Shown one piece after another: positions 33,105 through 43,775 of a stretch of DNA of 64,000 nucleotides (positions within the stretch are counted from its first letter, which is position 1; each line of letters starts with the position of its first letter). Both the position numbers and the translations under genes were made by a program. This stretch comes from Halichoerus grypus. Taxonomy: Eukaryota > Chordata > Mammalia > Carnivora > Phocidae. The notes beneath the pieces are model-generated. The model searched no databases. It was not told where the DNA came from and was given only the letters and a program-made list of their open reading frames with translations. The DNA lies in NCBI RefSeq assembly GCF_964656455.1, contig NC_135718.1, positions 50,311,008-50,375,007 on the forward strand. Direction: 5' to 3'.

Positions 33105-33545
33105 TTCAGCTTAAAGTCTACTTTGTCTAAGGATAGGTACCCCTGCTTTCTTCTGGTTACCATTTGCCTGAAGTAGCTTCTCCCATCCCTTCACTCTCAG
33201 TCTATGTGTACTTAAAGCTAAAGTGAATCTCCTGTAAGCAGCATGCCATTGGATCTTGTTTTTCTATCCATTTAGGTCTTCTATGACTTGTGAATAATTC
33301 AATCCATTTATATTTAAAGTAATTAACAGGAAAGGACTTACTATTGCTATTTTGTTCACTGTTTCTATTTTATAGGTCCTTTATTCCTTGCTTCCTTTCT
33401 TTCTGCCTGCCTTTGTGATTTGATGACTGGTGGTGGTATGCTTTGATTCCATCATAATCTTGTGTATCCGCTACAAGCTTTTCCCTTGTTGTTACCATAG
33501 TTTTATATAAAGTATCTTGTATTCATAAGAGTAACAAATGCTTAG

Positions 33546-33665
33546 TGCTGAAGGGAAATGAAAGATCTCCCAGTCTCAACATTGGGGAAACTGAGACCTA
33601 GGGCAGAAGCGATATTTCCAGGACTATAGTCCAGCTCTTCTGAATACTCAGTCTGTGACTTTTCA
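33546..33665 (-). repeat. MIR SINE, antisense
   Basis: Reads ggggaaactgagacctaggg, cagaagcgatatttccagga then cagctcttctgaatactcag and tctgtgact. Diverged. Confidence 0.6.
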
Positions 33666-34817
33666 CTCTCCACCAGAGACCAAACAGCATGGCAGGGCAT
33701 TTCAGAGGTTCACAGTTCTGCTTTATCCCTCCAAGGTGACCCTGACTGTTATTGTCTCTGTCCCCGTGTGTATGATCTCATTCTTTTTCAATAACCATTG
33801 GATATCTTCTCCTTTCGGCTCAGTCCCATTATTTTAAATCGTTTTTTCTTATTCCTCCAAGTTCTTCTCATCTGGGCCCACCAAATCTAACAGTTGACAC
33901 AAGTAGAAAAGTGCGAGATGACAGAATACCCCAGCTCTCGCAGTCAGATGAAAAATGAGCCATCTACCTCAGGGCCCTCAACTAACTTATAAATCCAGAA
34001 ACCATCTCCCTTGTGTATCCTAGACACTAGAAAGAGCTGGATGAGGCCCAGGCAAAGGTAAGAATCTTCAAAGTAAAGGGCTTAAGAGGGTCTCCCTCCT
34101 AAAAAAAAAATCCTCCCTCTACTTTCAAGGAAAGTAGAATATTAACAATGAAAGCCTATTTCTGCACCTCCCTTAGGCCTCATGACCCATCTCCTACTTT
34201 GGAACAACAAATCCAATGGTATACATTCTGGTTATCCCCAACATCCTTATCCTGGTTATCCCCAACATCCTTATCCTCCCCCACCTACCTTGACCCTACT
34301 ATAGATACAGGACATTCAAACAGTCCATTTCATAAGTGAAAACTGTTTCCCTCCTCACTACTAAATCCTGAGGAAAGAATTTCCCTTGCCCTTTTCTTTC
34401 TAGCAAAGGCAAGGCAAGAGGAACTAAATTTCAAGATAAGAAACCAACACATGACCCTTCATTCTGCCTCAATCACAGGCTGCATTATCATCTCAATAAA
34501 ATGTCCCATTAATTTTTGTTCACTCTGTATGAGAAAACAGTCAAACTGTGGCACTCAAATAGAAAAGCCAAGAGAGCTTGCTCATGAAGTTAGGGCAAGG
34601 AGACGAAAGAACATGTTTTATATACAGGATGGGAACAGTTTACCTGATGCTGACAGATAAGCATGACAAATATGACAATGACAAATGTGAATCATATATA
34701 CCCCTTCCCAGTTCTCATCCACAGAAGAGAAAATTATACAATCTAGCTGGCTTTTCTTAGATGGTAAAACATGAAAATCAATTCATAATAACTGTAGGAA
34801 CACACTACCAGGAATGG
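33666..34817. other. Unique sequence, no gene recognised
   Basis: No named repeat apart from the small tandem duplication at 34228-34275. Open frames of about 60-70 codons lack motifs. Confidence 0.5.
34228..34275. repeat. 24-bp tandem duplication
   Basis: The unit ctggttatccccaacatcct plus tatc occurs twice head to tail with no difference. Because the unit is a multiple of three, it repeats eight residues in an overlapping spurious frame. Confidence 0.93.
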
Positions 34818-34885
34818 CAGCTACCATTTATTAAGAGCTTACCATTGTGCTAAGTGCCTTCCATGCATGTTCTCTTTAAAGTTGG
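34818..34885 (-). repeat. MIR SINE fragment, antisense
   Basis: Reads gctaccatttattaagagct, taccattgtgctaagtgcct and atgcatgttctctttaaa, the right-hand part of an antisense MIR. Confidence 0.65.
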
Positions 34886-36130
34886 GAATTTGGCAGTGGG
34901 CTGAGCATGGCTGTCATAATCCATGTGGGCACAGGCAGTTCATCAAAATGTAGCCCAAGTATTCATTTTAATCCCTTCCTGAGAGACTCTTTTACACACT
35001 GAAATTTGAGACCACTGGATATTATGAAAACTGGTCCAAATCTAAGATGATATTTGTGCCTGTAATTCAGGAAGCATGAGCTTGTCCCTAAATTGGAAGC
35101 CACGAAGCATTAGTTTTCCAGTGCATTTCTTTTATCACTGGCAGCACCACTCTCACACGAGAGCTAGAGGAGACCCCTTCCCTGAGATGCCTCAGCCTTT
35201 TTCAGGCTGTGTCTCTCCCCATGGGATATGAAGTCCTCAGGACCCAGGAGCATGACACAGTGTACCCTCCACCTTCGATGACCCACTTTGGGTATCCAGA
35301 GCCCTGAAGTTCTCTGCCAAAAGGGCCCAAAGCCCACTTCCAGGGGTAGAACATCCCTGGTCCACCCAGTAAACCACTGTGCCCAACTCTAATTTGCAAG
35401 ATGGCTGTTCATGACACACTGAGGATGGACGTGTGGTATGGACATGCAGGAACATCCTGACACATGTGCAAAAGGCTCTTTACAGGACAAGACAGAGCCA
35501 GGGGTAAAAAATGAAGGTGGGTGGGCCAAGGACCCAGGGCAGGTTTTCTCTACGCTACCATGTTCCAGCTTCAACTCCCAAGGAGGTGGAGGATTCTACT
35601 TTGAAATCTGGAATTTCAGGTCATTAATGCAAATATATTTCACATAGTAAGAAGACAGAGCATATTTTATTTATCATGTTCAGTTTGATTTATAATTTTA
35701 AATATTTAGACATTTGGTATGTGGGCTTCCAATTGTACTCTTGCCCAAAATCTATAAATGTTATGGATAAGCCTGATCACTGCCCCAGTGTTTCTTCCTA
35801 TGGTTCAGTATTCCATATCAATTAATGCTTCCTTTTCAAACATAGATATGTCTCTCTTTAAGCAAAACCAATAGTTAAGTATCCCGATTTACACCAAAGA
35901 CACATTTGAGAGTAAGTGCTCCATTTATTAAAGGATCCCATTATTCAGCAAACTCCCCTGATGCATTTGGTTGAACTGATAAAAATTTATTATACACATA
36001 CACACACACACATACACACACAAAATGTAACAAATTTATCTTTTCATATGTAAAGTAAAGGCATTAGGAAAAAAAAAACTTAGTCACTCTAGAAAAATTA
36101 GAAAAAGCAGATAAACCAAAGGGATGGCAT
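34886..36130. other. Unique sequence, no gene recognised
   Basis: No named repeat or exon. A degenerate (CA)n tract lies at about 35992-36022. Overlapping 60-70-codon minus-strand frames at 35202-35574 have no motif. Confidence 0.5.
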
Positions 36131-36148
36131 AAAAAATCATCTCCTACA

Positions 36149-36347
36149 GGGGCACCTGGGTGGCTCAGTCATTGGGCGTCTGCCTTCAGCTCAGGGCATG
36201 GTCCCAGGGTCCTGGGATCGAGCCCCGCATCGGGCTCCCTGCTCAGTGGGAAGCCTGCTTCTCCCTCTCCCACTCCCCCTGCTTGTGCTCCCTCTCTTGC
36301 TGTGTCTCTCTCTGTCAAATAAATAAATTAAATCTTTAAAAGAAAAA
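36149..36347 (+). mobile_element. SINEC (Can-SINE), sense, full length
   Basis: Head gggcacctgggtggctcagt, ggatcgagccccgcatcggg, ctccctctcccactccccct body, tctctctgtcaaataaataa tail. A perfect 19-bp target-site duplication, aaaaaatcatctcctacag, is at 36131-36149 and 36348-36366. The perfect duplication and intact body indicate a fairly recent insertion. Confidence 0.97.
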
Positions 36348-36504
36348 AAAAAATCATCTCCTACAGTACTTGGCAAGATGAGCACTATTAGCATTGAAGA
36401 GCACATTTACTTCACATTTCTTCAGTATCATCATGTGCATTTGAAAATACAGAGATATAGATGGTTAATTTTCTAAGAATTATGTCATACCATGACTACA
36501 AGCC

Positions 36505-36910
36505 ATTATTCATTAACACCCATGTGCCAAGCATGGCAAGTCCAAGGTTAATGAAGACATGGTTTCTGCCCTATTAGATAGCGCTCATGCTGTAATTGAG
36601 GAGACCAACATATAAACCAATAATTACATTATATAATTACATAGGAAATATGCCTTTCCAGAAATCTATATAAAAGACTGTAAAGGACTCTAGAGAGAAT
36701 CCAGAGATGGGAATGACTCTTTCTGCCTGGGAAATGAGTTCAGGGTTTTGACAGCACTGATATTCAAACTCTGGGCTTCCTATTCTCATTCAATAAGTAT
36801 TTATTGAACACTTATTAAGTACTGGGTATACAGTGATGAACACAACAAAGTTCTCCCCTCACAGAGCTTACATAGACTAACAAATGTACAAGTAAATAGA
36901 TAAAGCAGTG
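36505..36910 (-). repeat. L2 LINE 3' fragments, antisense, two adjacent pieces
   Basis: The first piece (36505-36760) has catgtgccaagcatggcaag and gacatggtttctgcccta. The second (36785-36910) has cattcaataagtatttattg, aacacttattaagtactggg, tatacagtgatgaacacaac and tcacagagcttacatagact. Both read as antisense L2 3' ends. Confidence 0.7.
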
Positions 36911-36924
36911 TCATACCTTCCCCT

Positions 36925-36980
36925 TGACTAATATACAGTGGGTGTTCAATAAATGGTTATTGAATGAACAAAGGAATAAA
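36925..36980 (+). repeat. L2 3' terminus fragment, sense
   Basis: Reads acagtgggtgttcaataaat followed by ggttattgaatgaacaaagg, the sense L2 3' end, immediately beside antisense copies. Confidence 0.55.
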
Positions 36981-38754
36981 GGTAAATGATGAGCACACCT
37001 CTTTGCACTTCCATTTCAAAGGCAGATGCTGTCCTTGAAGTTAGCATAGCAGACAGTTTTGAAGTTTCAAAATATAACCTGGTATGCCTGCTCTGTTTCA
37101 CTTAAAAATATGAATCCAATAGGCTTAATCCAAAATCTCTAGCTCTGAATTGGGTTACCATGTGTTGTATTTGATTTGTATTTCCATCAGTATCAACCCA
37201 AGCATCCTTAGACACCAGCAATGTACATGATTTATAGCAAGTCAGTCAAGGCAAAGCCTATAGCTTCCCTTCACATTTTGACGTTATCAGATTACTTCAG
37301 AAGCTGGCAGCAGCTACCATAAGTAACAAGCTGTCAGTGTAAATAAATCACTCTCTCAAAAAATAACTGCTAAAAAGTATAGATTAGTATGAGCGGAGGT
37401 GGGCTTGGACTTTTTTTCATTTTCCCCTTCCCAACAAGACTCCTGTACATTTAATTTTATACAGAAAAAAGAAAGGAATTCATTTTCTGTCTCTAAAAAA
37501 AGGTTCCAGGCTTAAGATCTGCATAATAAACTCAAGTCTTAAAGAAGCAAAGTTTGTGGCTCTTGTGTATAAATCATAAGACAATCAATTTGCCATCACC
37601 TAGAGAAGCCCAAGGTATAGGGAACAATAGCAAGTTTTGGGAAGAGCAACCCATGCAAAGCCAATTTAATTTCCTTCTATAATGGAGTGACAGACTGTGG
37701 ACCACAGCAGGACTCTCTGCTCCCACATGATGCACTCAAAGAGCTAGTAAACCTAACCTTAGTAGTTCTCAGAGGGCTGAAGCACCTCACCCCAAATGGG
37801 ATGGCCAATGTCCGCACTGCCTGGGGGCGGGGGGGGGGGGGGCGCAAATCATCACCATCCTGAAGGGGCGAATAGTGGGGCCGTGGCCACTGTGCAAAGA
37901 ACAGCACACAACTGTACTTGGAGACACTAAATAGGTGCAGAAATGAGGGAGGCATAAACAGCATTAAGTCCATGAGACAAATCCTAGAAAGGTCCCAGAA
38001 CAAGATAAATCGTGGTGAATAAGACAAAGACAGTGCTCTATAGAAAAATCTGAGGGCGTATCATCCCCCAAAAGAAAAAGGCCTATGTCACTAAATTCTG
38101 TCATGGCCAGTGATAGTGTGGGTCACAGTGGTTTCAGGCAGGATATGAAAGGAAGTTTTCAGCGATGTGTTATGAGAAAGTTAGGATGACACAGGAATGA
38201 GTTAAAAGTAGCCAGATGCAGAAGACTGAGGATTCATCCCATCACTTCATTTGGTGTGTATCCACGTGCAGTGCCCTATCCCTGTTCAATCACTGTATGC
38301 TACAGAGCGATGTCACAGAGTCCACGGAAGCTAACGCTACCCACGCACAGAAACCCCCTCCTGCCATGGTTTGTAATGGCTTCGTTTCTTTGCCTGCCCT
38401 TCTCTCCCCAAGAAACTAAACACTTTTTGGTCTCTGCGGCCACACTTCAATTACTAAGGGTGGTTGAGCAGTCATACTATCTCACACCAGAAGTTCCCAT
38501 TCCAGGACCTCCACCACTGAGAAGTCTGGATAAAATGGCCCAACACTCTCACAGTGGCCAACAGACAGATCAGAAATTCCTGAGAGGACAATGAAGGATT
38601 AACCTGGGGACTTGTTGACAAATCTGTCTTATTAGGTGGGTACACCCTACTCTGCCAGAGCATCATTAAATAAACCTTCCTTCTGACTTCAAAGGACATA
38701 TGGAACTACCTGGCTTCTCTAGTTAACTAATACACTTTAAACATATTTACTCGT
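36981..38754. other. Unique sequence, no gene recognised
   Basis: No named repeat. The piece 37195-37380 looks conserved-like in texture. A G-rich tract is at 37823-37842. Frames of 112-116 codons at 37677-38027 (minus) and 38256-38594 (plus) have no motif and are probably chance. Confidence 0.45.
37823..37842 (+). repeat. Poly-G tract, G-quadruplex-type
   Basis: Five G, one c, then fourteen G, followed by cgc. It supplies four GGG runs with short loops. Confidence 0.85.
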
Positions 38755-39150
38755 TCATTAACTCATTCAAAAATGATTTGATCACCTACTAGTTCTGTGC
38801 CTGATTCTCAGCTAACTGTCCTGCCTTCGTTGGCATTTACTGTCTAGTGAGAAAAACAATTATTTGAGTTGTTACAATAAAACTCAACCAATGTTAGGAT
38901 GGCAGAAGAGAGATGGCTAAGGGAACTGAAAGCAAAGGAACCAGACCTAATGGGGAAATCAGTGAAGACTTCCCAGAAGAAGCAACATTTTCGTTTAGAC
39001 CCAAAGGGTGATAAATCAGTGTCATCTAGAGGGAGCAGTAGATACAGAGGCTCAGAGGTGAGACGGTAGGTTGAACTTAGACATGTTGAGGAGCTCAGTA
39101 TGGCTTGGTATACCAAGAACAAGGGAAGAGTAACAAGATCACCACCACCC
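38755..39150 (-). repeat. L2 LINE 3' region, antisense
   Basis: Antisense L2 layout: cattaactcattcaaaaatg, tgatcacctactagttctgt, ttactgtctagtgagaaaaa, aagacttcccagaagaagca and acattttcgtttagaccc. Diverged and non-coding. Confidence 0.75.
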
Positions 39151-39153
39151 TTG

Positions 39154-39154
<1 letters not shown>

Positions 39155-39184
<30 letters not shown>
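39155..39184. repeat. (CA)n microsatellite
   Basis: Fifteen CA units, uninterrupted, at the end of the antisense L2. Confidence 0.97.
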
Positions 39185-39187
<3 letters not shown>

Positions 39188-39551
39188 TTACTTCTCTACC
39201 TACCCAAAATACACACTTCACTCCCATTAGTCACCATCTCGCTACCTCCCTTTCTCCACACAGGCTTAATTCCTCCTAGCTCCAGAAACACAGCACAGCT
39301 GTGTGCATGTTGCAACACCTGACACTCTTTGCTAAGGCTCTGATCAAGACTCACAGTTCCTACCATGTGATCCACTCCCCATGCACCCTCTCTTCTAAGC
39401 TACTACAGCTCCTCCATCCAGACTCACAGGGTAACTTAGCTTCTTCAGGTCTTAACGTTCACCACTCATTTAAGTTTCAGATTAGTCTTCTCTGCCTTTA
39501 TTAAGGACCTGAACCATGTTTTCAAGTTTCTAACATCATTGTGTCATCACC

Positions 39552-39553
<2 letters not shown>
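39185..39553. other. Unique sequence between two CA tracts
   Basis: Pyrimidine-leaning sequence with ctccatccagactcacaggg and similar words that might be a very diverged L2, but I cannot support a call. Confidence 0.35.

Positions 39554-39584
<31 letters not shown>
39554..39584. repeat. (AC)n microsatellite
   Basis: About fifteen AC units, about 370 bases from the one at 39155. Confidence 0.97.
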
Positions 39585-39587
<3 letters not shown>

Positions 39588-39693
39588 CAGTGCTTCAAGC
39601 ACAGGAAGAACGAAGCACATAATAAATGTTCAGAAACATTCAAGAATCTTTTTAATGACTAGTGGTGATTTCTTATGAAAGGTTATATGCACA

Positions 39694-39902
39694 GGGGTGC
39701 CTGGGTGGCTCAGTCAGTTAAGCATCTGACTCTTGATTTTGGCTCAGGTCATGATCTCACGGTTGTGAGACTGAACCCTGCATTGTGCTCCATGTTCAGT
39801 GTGGAGTCTGCTTGAGATTCTCTCTCTCCCTCTCCCACTGACCCTCTCATGGCTCAGGCATGCTCCCACCCCTCAAAATAAATAAAATCTTTAAAAAAAA
39901 AA
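39694..39902 (+). mobile_element. SINEC (Can-SINE), sense, older variant
   Basis: Head ggggtgcctgggtggctcag, gcatctgactcttgattttg, ggctcaggtcatgatctcac, then a CT-rich body and aaataaataaaatctttaaa tail. It has the gactcttgatttt head variant and diverged flanking duplications (aaaggttatatgcaca and aaaagtttacatatat), so it is older than the copies at 36149 and 63194. Confidence 0.94.
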
Positions 39903-40011
39903 CCAAAAAGTTTACATATATAGTCTCTACCACTTTTCAGTATTATGGGTGATTGTTATTTAGGGGTCCTTTTCTAGGGTGGCTACAGATGTTATATATT
40001 TAGGAGAAAGA

Positions 40012-40245
40012 TTGTGTAGTCTGGGAGCATGAAAAAAAGCACAAGCTTTGGAGTAAAACCAACATCTTTCTCCAAGTCTCACTGACTGCTGTATGTGTCT
40101 TCGGGCAAGTTATTTAACCTCTCTAAACCTCAGTTTCCTCATCTGTGAAATTGAGATAATATCATCAGAGGGTTATTATAAAAATTAAATGAAATAATGT
40201 ATAAGTCCTTGTCTGGCTTATTGTAAACAAAAAATATTCAAAAAA
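40012..40245 (+). repeat. MIR SINE, sense, near full length
   Basis: Reads gcacaagctttggagtaaaa, tcttcgggcaagttatttaa, cctctctaaacctcagtttc, ctcatctgtgaaattgagat and ggttattataaaaattaaat, then gtccttgtctggctta. One of the best MIR copies here. Confidence 0.9.
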
Positions 40246-43200
40246 TAGATTCTCTTTCCCTTTTCCCTATTAAGGGGCAAAAAAAAAAAAAAATCAAAGA
40301 TGGCCTTAATGCAAATTTGAGTCAAGTGTTTCCCAAAAAAACCCAGAGAACTCCAGGAAACAAACTCATCTATGATGCAGACTGAAATGTAAGACATATC
40401 TCCTAGCAGACAACATTAGCATTTTTAGTGGAGACAGGTATACAACAATAAAATTAAATTAGAAGAGCTTCATACCATCACTAGAAATGTCCTTTTTCAA
40501 TTCCGCAAAATAAAAATGGGAATTAACCGAGGGAAACAGAAACACCCACAGATTATCATCTTCTTTTGTGATGTAAAATAACTTGCTAAAATCATATTTG
40601 AAGATTTTTTTTGCATTGTCACGTTAAAGAACGTGCTTGCTGGTTAAAATAAGCATTCGCAAAATGTACACGGGTGGGCATATAATACACATTTTTAAAG
40701 GTAGAGAAAAACAAAAGCAAGCTATAACCATACACATGTCTTACTGCAAATAAAGCCTGTGACCTTTCCAAATGAAGACAAGAATATAACTCTTCTCCAG
40801 GATTTCTAAAATGATGCCCTAACACTCATATTTCCCCCAATAGATATTTTGTTTTCAACTCTCAGGCTGTCGAGGTAGCACTCTTCACATTCCTTATTTG
40901 TCTTCCATGGTCAGCTGAGCTCAGCTACCCAAACACACATATAGACGCTCAGTGGACAGATCTGTCATGCTGACCTTTCATATCTCCCATGCTTTTTAAC
41001 TGATCCAGATTCCATCCCACGGAAACATGCACACAACATCACCACACAAGAGAGAAATCAGGTAAAGTGTGGCAAAGATAAATATCAGAGAAGCAAGCTA
41101 GAACCTGAATGCAGGGGACATTGTTCACCGACTTATTCAAGGGAAGAAAGCTAGCTGAAAGTTAGTGAAGCAGGCAGTACACAATGCAAAATTAACCAGT
41201 GACCTTTACCTGAACATCAAAGGTCAACGTAATTTGTAAGGTAGCACTTACCAGGTGCCATGTGCTGGCTTATGCATGAACTAGAACCCTGTATAATCAA
41301 ACACTGAGAAGACCAACAGAATGAAAATGTCTTCCGCATCTGAAAACAACTGGAGCTCTAAATGAAGAATGACTATGAGTGTGTCATTATACCCACAACT
41401 GGCTCCCCAACTTGCTGGTATAGGGAGTTACAGAGGTCTCAAAAATCCTGGAACACAACAAGCCATTTGCCTCCTACTCCCCAGCAGGCTTATCTTCTCG
41501 GGCTACGTAAGCTTTCATTGTATGAAACCCCACAGTCTTCCAAAGGAAGGCTAAGGAGCTATACTGGTTATATTTAAAATACTCTGGAAACTCCTGTATC
41601 ATGACGCGTTTTACCCACTATATTTTCCCTCCACATGAGATGAGAGCTTCCCTCCCAGTAGGGGCCTTGGTCATGAGAAATGAGTGTTTTTCCCTTTTGC
41701 CAGTAAGAAATCTTAAGACCTGGTGTAAAAACCATTCAGGCATAACAACTTATAGCCCAGCGGGTGCACTGATTAGCTAGGTTCTATAACCATAAAGTCA
41801 ACAATAATCTACCTACATGCCCTTTCTGCAGGTGGTTGACCTACGAATGCTAAGTAAGTCAGCAACAGTTCAGCCGAAATTACATTGGAGAGCATTATGC
41901 GTAAACATGAATGCTCCAGCTTGTCCTTAACTATACCACTGGGACTCCAGACCTACAAAATAATCCATTACCCCCACTCGCCAACAACCCCACTGCAACT
42001 TTTTTCCTTCTTCGTATGAATTTTCCCCACTATAACTGCTTTTGTGCTTACTGTGTCTCCCCTGTTAATGTGGCCCTTCCTTTCATTTGTGTCTTCCACA
42101 CACAGGTTATCCTTTATACCACAGAGGAGGTGACTATTCCTCCTCCATAGGACATCAACTTTAAGTTGATTTTTCCAGTAATTTGACTGATCACACACTA
42201 TCCTGTTTACACTCTCTTCACAGTCCCCCTGCAGATATTAGCCACACATTGGAAACCCAAGTCGTTAGAACATAGGACCACAGGGCAGAGGATACATACA
42301 TACACACAAACATACACATGCATTTTCTTTTCAACTTATAGAGGGAAAAATATTCAACTATGACCACTCATTCAATCGTTCTAGTCTAAAAGTCTAGAAA
42401 CGTTCCCTAAGTTTTGCTAAAAAGAGCTTTAATAATCTAGCAAAAACCCTTTCACCCAGTCAGACAAGAGTAGATACAGTCCTTGGATATTACTATTAAA
42501 ATATCCTGGTGTTTTTTTTTAATGGCTTGGAATTTAGACCAACTTAAACAGAAACAACCAAAAGGACAGTGCATCTCTTAGATTCCACTAGGAAGGACTA
42601 GGAATCCAAATCTACCCTTAAGAAAAGCCATTACCTCCTCTGAAAGCAGCAGGTATGAGGCCTAATGGCCTGTCATAATGAAAGGTCAAGTATCTGACAT
42701 TGGGACTAACACCACTGTGTGACACAGAGTGATTTACACAACCCCCACTCAAAAAAGGTGTAGGAAGTTTGATGATTCATAAAATCATAAATTATAAATC
42801 AATTACTGGAGATGGAGAGATTGATTTATCCCCAGGCCTATTCATTCCCAAGGTGTGAGACCCTTTTATGGGACCCCTTGAGCGAAAGGAGACAAAGAAG
42901 AGAAAGGCCCCTCGGGCCACTTCTGCTGTTCCAGCCTTGCCTTACAAACCTACTGCTCCTGTAAGTCTCATTTCAATCTAGTAATGCCCATCTTCAGAGA
43001 TAAGCACTGGGTCAGAGGAATAAATTGAAAGAAGACAAGAAGTGGTGCTGGCCTTTAGGAAAGGGGGCCTGGATTTTCCCAGTTCCCCAAATCCAGGTGA
43101 AAATGGAGAAAATCTATTAAATATTTAGGACATTGAGCCAAGACAGCTTTGCACATCCCCACATGCAGAAACACCTGCATACATAACCAATGTTTTTAGG

Positions 43201-43605
43201 ACTCATCTGACATGATCTATGAATAATGTTTTTCTAAAAAGTTTATCAAATATGCTGTGTCCCTAAATTTCTAGAGCAAAGGAGTAGCTTTTTCATTCTT
43301 TAAAAAAGTCCATGTGCTTAGTCTCTATTTGAGATGATAAAAGTAAAACCATCTATTTTGGCAGAGCCCTGGGTTCCATTTTGGAGACAGGCGTTCACAG
43401 ACAGGTGAAATCAAGCAATACATGCTCAGAAGGAAATTCTACCCTAATCACAGAGCTGAGCGAGCCTCACATTTATTCCCCTGTGGCTCTGAAACCAGCA
43501 GTACAAAAACAGTTGACAGTACCCTACCCCTGAACTTCTTCAAATTAATTGTCCAGTGGCTCAGAACAACATTGAGAACCACTTATCTTCACTCTCACAC
43601 AGAGA
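40246..43605. other. Long unique stretch, no gene recognised
   Basis: About 3.4 kb with no confidently named repeat. A run of A is at about 40278-40292 and a degenerate (CATA/CACA)n tract at 42292-42320. Open frames stay below 80 codons. A gcacttaccaggtgccatgt string near 41248-41267 may be a MIR scrap. Confidence 0.5.
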
Positions 43606-43775
43606 TTCTTAGGTGAGAGCATTATAATCCCCAATTTAGAGAAGGGGCAATTGAGGTCCAAAGTGAGTCAGTTCACAACAGCCAGCAGCAATCAGGTTGA
43701 GGGTGACTCCGACCACAATCCAGGCCTCCTGTCTCCAAATGCCAGGCTTTCTTCACTGCACCATGCTGTTGTTTA
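43606..43775 (-). repeat. MIR SINE, antisense, diverged
   Basis: Reads ataatccccaatttagagaa, ggggcaattgaggtccaaag, tccaggcctcctgtctccaa and ttcttcactgcaccatgctg, an antisense MIR order. Confidence 0.6.

Larger units (their letters stand above)
29141..33545 (-). mobile_element. Antisense 5'-truncated L1, 4.4 kb, decayed ORF2
   Basis: The 3' UTR lies at 29141-29600. ORF2 follows toward higher coordinates: C-terminal segment near 29700-29930, the KAGGITLPD and TVWYW words near 30640-30760, the reverse transcriptase near 31350-31640, a SWFFEKINK linker near 32280-32320, and the endonuclease up to about 33540. The expected reverse-transcriptase FADD box reads ITDD near 31359-31370 and stops are frequent. 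ORF1 and the 5' UTR are absent. A SINEC is inserted at 31022-31204. It is inactive. Confidence 0.93.

Noticed and set aside
38844..39227. 127-codon minus-strand frame
   Set aside because: Its Cys/Val part is the (CA)15 microsatellite and the rest is antisense L2.
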